The notes under the pieces: generated by a model
What the model saw: only the letters and a program-made list of their open reading frames with translations
Database searches by the model: none
What the model was told of the DNA's origin: nothing
Made by a program: the position numbers and the translations under genes
Assembly: GCF_029222705.1 (NCBI RefSeq)
Contig: NZ_JARGZF010000001.1
Location: forward strand, 244,437-308,436
Length of the DNA stretch: 64,000 bases
DNA from: Knoellia sp. p5-6-4
GTDB lineage: Bacteria > Actinomycetota > Actinomycetes > Actinomycetales > Dermatophilaceae
Direction: 5' to 3'
In this document: positions 60,001 through 64,000 of the stretch, in pieces
Layout of the letters: every line of letters starts with the position of its first letter
Numbering within the stretch: position 1 is the stretch's first letter

Positions 60001-61246
60001 GTGGCCACACCTCCTCGTTGGGGACGAACCGCACTCGCAGCAGGCCCTCGCGGACCGAGGCGCTCTGGACGTCGCATCGTTGCAGGGCGGCCGGCAGTGT
60101 CAAGACCCGGCGGTGGTCGCCGACGGCCACGAGCAGCTCGTGGTCGCGCCGCTGGAGGCCGACGTCGGAGGCGGAGACCAGCGGCAGGGGCAGCGACAAG
60201 GTGAAGCCCTGCCGGGTCCGGGTGACGGTCAGGCCGCGGTGGGCGACCGGTTCGAGCAGCGCGGCCGTGCCGGAGCCGTCCGGGTCCTGGGCGACGGCGA
60301 GCTCGTCGAGCGCGTCGGGGCCGATGGGCTCGCGCGCGAGGTAGGGCGAGACCACGACGGGCAGTCCGGCGAAGGACTCGCGGACCTCCACCAGTCCCTC
60401 CTGCTGGGCCTCGTTCCAGGCGCTGCGCCACGGATCCGGCGGCGCATCCGCGCCGACCTCCTGCGCCGCATCGGGGAAGACCCGGTTGACCACCACCGCG
60501 TCGACGACGAAGCCGTAGAGGCTGAGCGAGGTCCAGGTGCGCCGCGACTCGGCGATGACCACGCGCTCCGGGGTGAGCACGAGACGCACCGAGGTGCCGT
60601 CGCCGGTGAGCAGCCGCTGCAGCTCGCGCAGGTGCCGGTGCCAGCCACTGACGATGTCGACGACCTCGGGGGCCGGCAGCGGCATACCGACCGCCGCGGC
60701 GGCTGCGGGCCGCAGCGATCGGATGAGCCCCCGCTGGCCCGGCAGCAGCCGGTCGAGGTGCCAGGCGAGCGCCTCGGGAAGGGCGAGCAGCCTCAGGGTC
60801 TCCGCCGTGGGGGCGCAGTCCACGACGACGAGGTCCCACGCGCCCGACTCCACCTGGGTGCGCAGCTCCAGCAGCGCGGCGATCTCCTCCGTCCCTGGCA
60901 GCGAGGTCAGCTCCTCGGCGACCACCGCGTCGATGCCGAGCGTCGCCAGCACGGAGAGCAGGTAGTCCTGCACGACCCGCCACGAGCTGTCGAACGCGTG
61001 CTGCGGGCCGATCTGCAGGGCCGACAGGCCGGGCTCGACCTGCACCGGCACGGGCCTGGCCTGCGAAGTGGCGCCCGACCCGCGGTGGTCCGTGAGGTCG
61101 ACGTCGAGCGCGTCACCGAGGGAGTGCGCTGCGTCGGTCGACATGACCAGTGTCTTGATGCCGGACCGGGCCGCCCGCACGGCGGTGGCGGCGGCCGTCG
61201 TCGTCTTGCCGACCCCGCCCTTGCCGGTGAAGAGGATGACGCGCAT
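59993..61246 (-). CDS. ArsA-family ATPase
   Basis: A 417-residue P-loop ATPase. Deviant Walker A FTGKGGVGKTTTAAATA, LVMSTDAAHSLGDAL (switch I), VVVDCAPTAETLRLLALPEA (switch II, Walker B) and NRVFPDA. A C-terminal HSP20-like beta domain follows (LPLPLVSASDVGLQRRDHELLVAVG). Single-domain ArsA/Get3-like proteins in Actinobacteria have no link to arsenite resistance here: no ars genes adjoin. Role in protein targeting or stress is unproven. Overlaps the next gene by 8 bases. Confidence 0.89.
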   Translation of the reverse strand: MRVILFTGKGGVGKTTTAAATAVRAARSGIKTLVMSTDAAHSLGDALDVDLTDHRGSGATSQARPVPVQVEPGLSALQIGPQHAFDSSWRVVQDYLLSVLATLGIDAVVAEELTSLPGTEEIAALLELRTQVESGAWDLVVVDCAPTAETLRLLALPEALAWHLDRLLPGQRGLIRSLRPAAAAAVGMPLPAPEVVDIVSGWHRHLRELQRLLTGDGTSVRLVLTPERVVIAESRRTWTSLSLYGFVVDAVVVNRVFPDAAQEVGADAPPDPWRSAWNEAQQEGLVEVRESFAGLPVVVSPYLAREPIGPDALDELAVAQDPDGSGTAALLEPVAHRGLTVTRTRQGFTLSLPLPLVSASDVGLQRRDHELLVAVGDHRRVLTLPAALQRCDVQSASVREGLLRVRFVPNEEVWPRG

Positions 61247-61285
61247 ACGCGGACGTGGAAGCAGGTGAGCGGGCCGGGTCCGGAC

Positions 61286-61732
61286 TCAGCCCTCGACGCG
61301 CTTCTTGAGCTCCTTGAGCGCGGTGTCGATGATGACCTTCTCGGCCTTGCGCTTGAGCATGCCGAGCATCGGGACCTTGACGTCGACCGCGAGGCGGTAG
61401 GTCACCGTGGTGAGCTCCCGTGCCGTGGCCGTGAGGGTGTAGGAGCCGTTCATGGCCTTCAGGACGGTGCCCTGCACGAGCTGCCACGAGAGCACCCCGG
61501 TGCCGTTCTTCTGGATGTCCCACTCGTAGTCGAGGACGTAGGTGTCCTTGATGACCCCGGCGTCGAGGGTGAACTGCACCTGGTCGGCCCAGCCGTCACC
61601 CTCCTCGGACAGCACGACGACCTGCTTGACCTCTGCGGCCCAGCTCGGGTAGCTCTCGAAGTCGGCGATCACGTCGAGGACCTCGCCCGGTTTGGCGGCG
61701 ATGTCGATGCTGGACTCTGTGCGGTCGGCCAT
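61286..61732 (-). CDS. SRPBCC family protein (polyketide-cyclase-like)
   Basis: A 148-residue START-like protein. DRTESSIDIAAKPGEVLDVIADFESYPSW is the classical helix-grip opening, then VVVLSEEGDGWADQVQFTLD, LSWQLVQGTVLKAMNGSYTL, and a long C-terminal helix MLKRKAEKVIIDTALKELKK. The cavity should hold a small hydrophobic ligand, unknown here. ATG 61732. It lies 39 bases before ArsA and 10 bases after the sibling gene; conserved order with the ArsA and acyl-CoA synthetase genes. Confidence 0.87.
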   Translation of the reverse strand: MADRTESSIDIAAKPGEVLDVIADFESYPSWAAEVKQVVVLSEEGDGWADQVQFTLDAGVIKDTYVLDYEWDIQKNGTGVLSWQLVQGTVLKAMNGSYTLTATARELTTVTYRLAVDVKVPMLGMLKRKAEKVIIDTALKELKKRVEG

Positions 61733-61742
61733 GGCCGGAAGG

Positions 61743-62099
61743 CTACAGCGTGCCCTCTTCGAGCACGTCCTTGAGTGCGTGCACGGCGCGCTTCCACCGC
61801 AGCTGGTGACGCGCGGCGACGTCGGCGGGCGCTCCGCGGCCTCGCGAGCCGCGCACGTAGTGGTGCAGGATCACGCCGTCCCAGTACGGCTCGATCCAGA
61901 CCTCCATCTCCCCCACCACGGCCCCGTCGACACACCACCGCAGCCCCTTGGGACCGCGGTCGCGCACGAGCGTGCGCCGCAGGTGGGGCCAGAGCCGGTC
62001 GAGCCGGTCGGCGTCGTCGAACCAGCCCCGGACCACCGCGGGAGCGGCGCGCAGGTAGGTCTCGTCGATGATGTCGACGCGCGAGGTGTTGTGGCTCAT
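61743..62099 (-). CDS. Second SRPBCC/polyketide-cyclase-like protein
   Basis: A short 118-residue relative: MSHNTSRVDIIDETYLRAAP, then FDDADRLDRLWPHLRRTLVRD, MEVWIEPYWDGVILHHYV and a helical end RHQLRWKRAVHALKDVLEEG. It matches the polyketide cyclase/dehydrase family but is small, lacking part of the usual sheet. Function unknown. Leads the leftward ArsA operon and is divergent from the acyl-CoA synthetase, sharing the 132-base regulatory gap with it. Confidence 0.83.
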   Translation of the reverse strand: MSHNTSRVDIIDETYLRAAPAVVRGWFDDADRLDRLWPHLRRTLVRDRGPKGLRWCVDGAVVGEMEVWIEPYWDGVILHHYVRGSRGRGAPADVAARHQLRWKRAVHALKDVLEEGTL

Positions 62100-62162
62100 G
62101 ACGCTCTCGGGACGGGCTCGTGTCGGCTCAGGTCTGCGGCGGGCGGGTGTGAGAAGGACCGC

Positions 62163-62181
62163 AGCCTCCCACCGGGAGGCT
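62163..62181. terminator. Small hairpin in divergent promoter gap
   Basis: AGCCTCCC (62163-62170) pairs with GGGAGGCT (62174-62181) around ACC. It lies immediately before the operator-like repeat and may be part of a regulatory structure rather than a terminator. Confidence 0.4.
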
Positions 62182-62196
62182 ACCGGTCGGTACAGT
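62181..62196 (+). promoter_or_regulatory. Operator-like repeat overlapping the acyl-CoA synthetase -10
   Basis: TACCGGTCGGTA at 62181-62192 is an inverted repeat of TACCG around GT, similar in style to TetR-family operators that control fatty-acid genes in Actinobacteria. TACAGT (62191-62196) fits a -10 for the rightward gene and overlaps the repeat, so a bound protein would block transcription. The regulator itself is not in the window. Confidence 0.5.
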
Positions 62197-62231
62197 GCGG
62201 GTCAGCACCAGAACGCGTCGAAGGAGACCCA

Positions 62232-64000
62232 GTGCAGGACCACGCCGTCCCCCCGCTCGTCGAGCCCACGACCGAGGGGAGCCTTGCCGACCTGCCGGCC
62301 CGCAACGCAACCCGTGCACCCCACCGGGTCGCCTTCGCCAAGAAGCTCGGCGACGAGTGGGTCGACGTGACGGCGGCGCAGTTCCACGACGAGGTGCGCG
62401 CGGTGGCCAAGGGCCTCGTCGCGAGCGGACTGCGCACCGGTGACCGGGTCGGCATCATGAGCAAGACGCGCTACGAGTGGACGGTCGCCGACTTCGCGAT
62501 CTGGACCGCCGGCGGGGTGTCCGTCCCCATCTACGAGACCTCCTCCGCCGAGCAGGTGCTCTGGATCCTCAAGGACTCGGGCGCCCGCGGCGTCATCGTC
62601 GAGACGCCGGCCCACGAGGCGACCGTGGCCGAGGTGCGCGACGACCTTCCCGAGCTCGAGCACGTGTGGCAGATCGACGCGGGTGGACTCGAGTCGCTCG
62701 TCGAGCTCGGCTCGGGTGTCACCGACGCCGACCTCGACGCGGCCCGCGAGGGCGTCGACCGCACCTCGGTCGCGACCATCATCTACACGTCGGGTACGAC
62801 CGGGCGGCCCAAGGGCTGCCAGCTGACCCACGGCAACTTCATGGCCCTGTCCGAGAACGCGGTGCGGCGCCTGGAGCAGGTGGTCCGCTCGGAGGGCGCC
62901 TCCACCCTGCTCTTCCTGCCGCTCGCCCACGTCTTCGCGCGCTTCATCCAGGTGCTGTGCGTCAGCGGGGAGGCGAAGATGGGGCACAGCGCCGACATCA
63001 AGAACCTGCTGGCGGACTTCGCGAACTTCAAGCCGACCTTCATCCTCTCGGTCCCCCGGGTGTTCGAGAAGATCTACAACTCGGCGGAGCAGAAGGCGAC
63101 CGCCGAGGGCAAGGGCAAGATCTTCGCCACCGCCGCGGAGACCGCCATCGCGTGGTCGACGGCGCTCGACGCCGGCGGCGCCGGCCTGGGCCTGCGCCTG
63201 CGCCACGCGGTCTTCGACAGGCTCGTCTACGGCAAGCTGCGGGCCGCCATGGGCGGCCGGGTGCTGTATGCCGTGTCCGGCGGGGCCCCGCTCGGGACGC
63301 GCCTCGGTCACTTCTTCCGCGGCATCGGCGTCACCGTGCTCGAGGGCTACGGCCTGACCGAGACCACCGCGCCGGCCACCGTCAACATCCCCGAGCGCGT
63401 GAAGATCGGCACCGTCGGCCCGCCGCTGCCGGGTGTCGGGATCCGCATCGCCGAGGACGGCGAGGTGCTCATCCGGGGCAACAACGTCTTCTCCAGCTAC
63501 CACAACAACGAGGAGGCCACCTCGGCCGCGGTGCGGGACGGCTGGTTCCACACCGGCGACATCGGCGAGCTCGACGACGACGGCTACCTCAAGATCACCG
63601 GTCGCAAGAAGGAGCTGCTCGTCACCGCCGGCGGCAAGAACGTCGCGCCGGCAGTGCTCGAGGACCGCCTGCGCGCCCACCCGCTGGTCTCGCAGTGCAT
63701 CGTCGTCGGCGACCAGAAGCCGTTCATCGGCGCGCTGGTCACCCTCGACCCCGAGATGTACCCCACCTGGGCGAGGAACAACGGCATCGAGGGCGTCAGC
63801 CTCGAGCAGGCTCGCACGAACGAGGTGGTGCTCGCCGAGATCCAGCGGGCCGTCGACGAGGCCAACAAGGCGGTCTCCAAGGCGGAGTCGATCCGCAAGT
63901 TCACCATCCTCGAGGGCGACTTCACCGAGGAGAACGGCTACCTGACCCCGTCGATGAAGCTCAAGCGCAACATCGTGATGAAGGACTTCCACACCGACGT
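62232..64000 (+). CDS. Long-chain acyl-CoA synthetase (right end beyond window)
   Basis: A FadD15-like AMP-forming ligase, open for 589 codons to the right edge, so nearly complete. AMP motif YTSGTTGRPKGCQ at about residue 185, LFLPLAHVFARFIQV, YGLTETTAPATVN, GWFHTGDIGELDDDGYLKITGRKKELLV and the acyl-chain Lys region LTPSMKLKRN. It activates fatty acids as acyl-CoA, in the cytoplasm. GTG 62232 has AAGGAG 5 bases upstream. Divergent from SRPBCC genes, with which it forms a conserved lipid-related neighbourhood. Confidence 0.9.
   Translation, partial: MQDHAVPPLVEPTTEGSLADLPARNATRAPHRVAFAKKLGDEWVDVTAAQFHDEVRAVAKGLVASGLRTGDRVGIMSKTRYEWTVADFAIWTAGGVSVPIYETSSAEQVLWILKDSGARGVIVETPAHEATVAEVRDDLPELEHVWQIDAGGLESLVELGSGVTDADLDAAREGVDRTSVATIIYTSGTTGRPKGCQLTHGNFMALSENAVRRLEQVVRSEGASTLLFLPLAHVFARFIQVLCVSGEAKMGHSADIKNLLADFANFKPTFILSVPRVFEKIYNSAEQKATAEGKGKIFATAAETAIAWSTALDAGGAGLGLRLRHAVFDRLVYGKLRAAMGGRVLYAVSGGAPLGTRLGHFFRGIGVTVLEGYGLTETTAPATVNIPERVKIGTVGPPLPGVGIRIAEDGEVLIRGNNVFSSYHNNEEATSAAVRDGWFHTGDIGELDDDGYLKITGRKKELLVTAGGKNVAPAVLEDRLRAHPLVSQCIVVGDQKPFIGALVTLDPEMYPTWARNNGIEGVSLEQARTNEVVLAEIQRAVDEANKAVSKAESIRKFTILEGDFTEENGYLTPSMKLKRNIVMKDFHTD

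Overview
The window is about 64 kb of very GC-rich chromosome from an actinobacterium, most likely order Micrococcales and probably Intrasporangiaceae-like; no rRNA is present to fix the genus. The call rests on actinobacteria-specific genes: the dut/DUF3710/OB-fold/DUF3159 string, DUF4193, SepH, DUF5998, MacS, an Rv2175c homologue beside a PASTA kinase and class II DAHP synthase (as in the Mycobacterium tuberculosis Rv2173-Rv2178c region), DnaE2 with its SAV_6107/DUF6504 companions, and a perfect actinobacterial SOS box. GTG starts, 4-base stop/start overlaps and GC-rich hairpin terminators without U-tracts are common. I found no tRNA, rRNA, CRISPR, insertion sequence or prophage gene. This is core chromosome with a few accessory pieces.

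Layout. 0-3.2 kb: dUTPase operon (minus), DUF4193, a 61-residue protein. 3.2-7.2 kb: ATP sulfurylase, then an inositol-phosphatase/ferrochelatase/TRIC-channel group (minus). 7.3-8.5 kb: sepH, followed by a cluster of palindromes. 8.6-13.8 kb (minus): thymidine kinase, a phosphodiesterase, DUF5998 and a GNAT-acyl-CoA synthetase fusion. 13.9-19.0 kb (plus): deacetylase lipoprotein, nitroreductase, parC and a sucrase/ferredoxin-like protein. 19.0-26.6 kb: sugar ABC importer and LacI regulator converging on a GH13 glucosidase that is coupled to an APC permease. 26.7-30.6 kb: parE and small proteins. 30.7-38.0 kb (minus): a LexA-controlled mutagenesis cassette, DUF6504, HEPN protein, dnaE2, methyltransferase, dinB. 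38.1-41.6 kb: YbaK, acyltransferase, VOC, HAD phosphatase, metF. 41.8-51.4 kb: prenyl synthase, Rv2175c homologue, LysM transglycosylase, PASTA kinase, EamA exporter, serine hydrolase, threonine aldolase, DAHP synthase. 51.5-56.7 kb: a decayed ABC-2 permease, a small membrane protein, a MacS two-component system, PlsC, a lipase-like hydrolase and a membrane protein. 56.7-62.1 kb (minus): SRPBCC genes, ArsA, DUF5304, two ROK kinases and an EEP hydrolase. 62.2 kb to the edge: a long-chain acyl-CoA synthetase.

How the parts work together. ParC and ParE would form the second type II topoisomerase. Induction of the SOS cassette would supply an error-prone replicative polymerase and a Y-family polymerase. 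The ABC importer, glucosidase and LacI protein look like an alpha-glucoside uptake and hydrolysis module with operators at its promoter. The kinase locus puts a muropeptide-sensing kinase beside a muropeptide-releasing enzyme and a likely substrate. Across the window the octamer CGGCATAC recurs in coding DNA and in hairpin stems; this is the strongest unexplained sequence-level signal.
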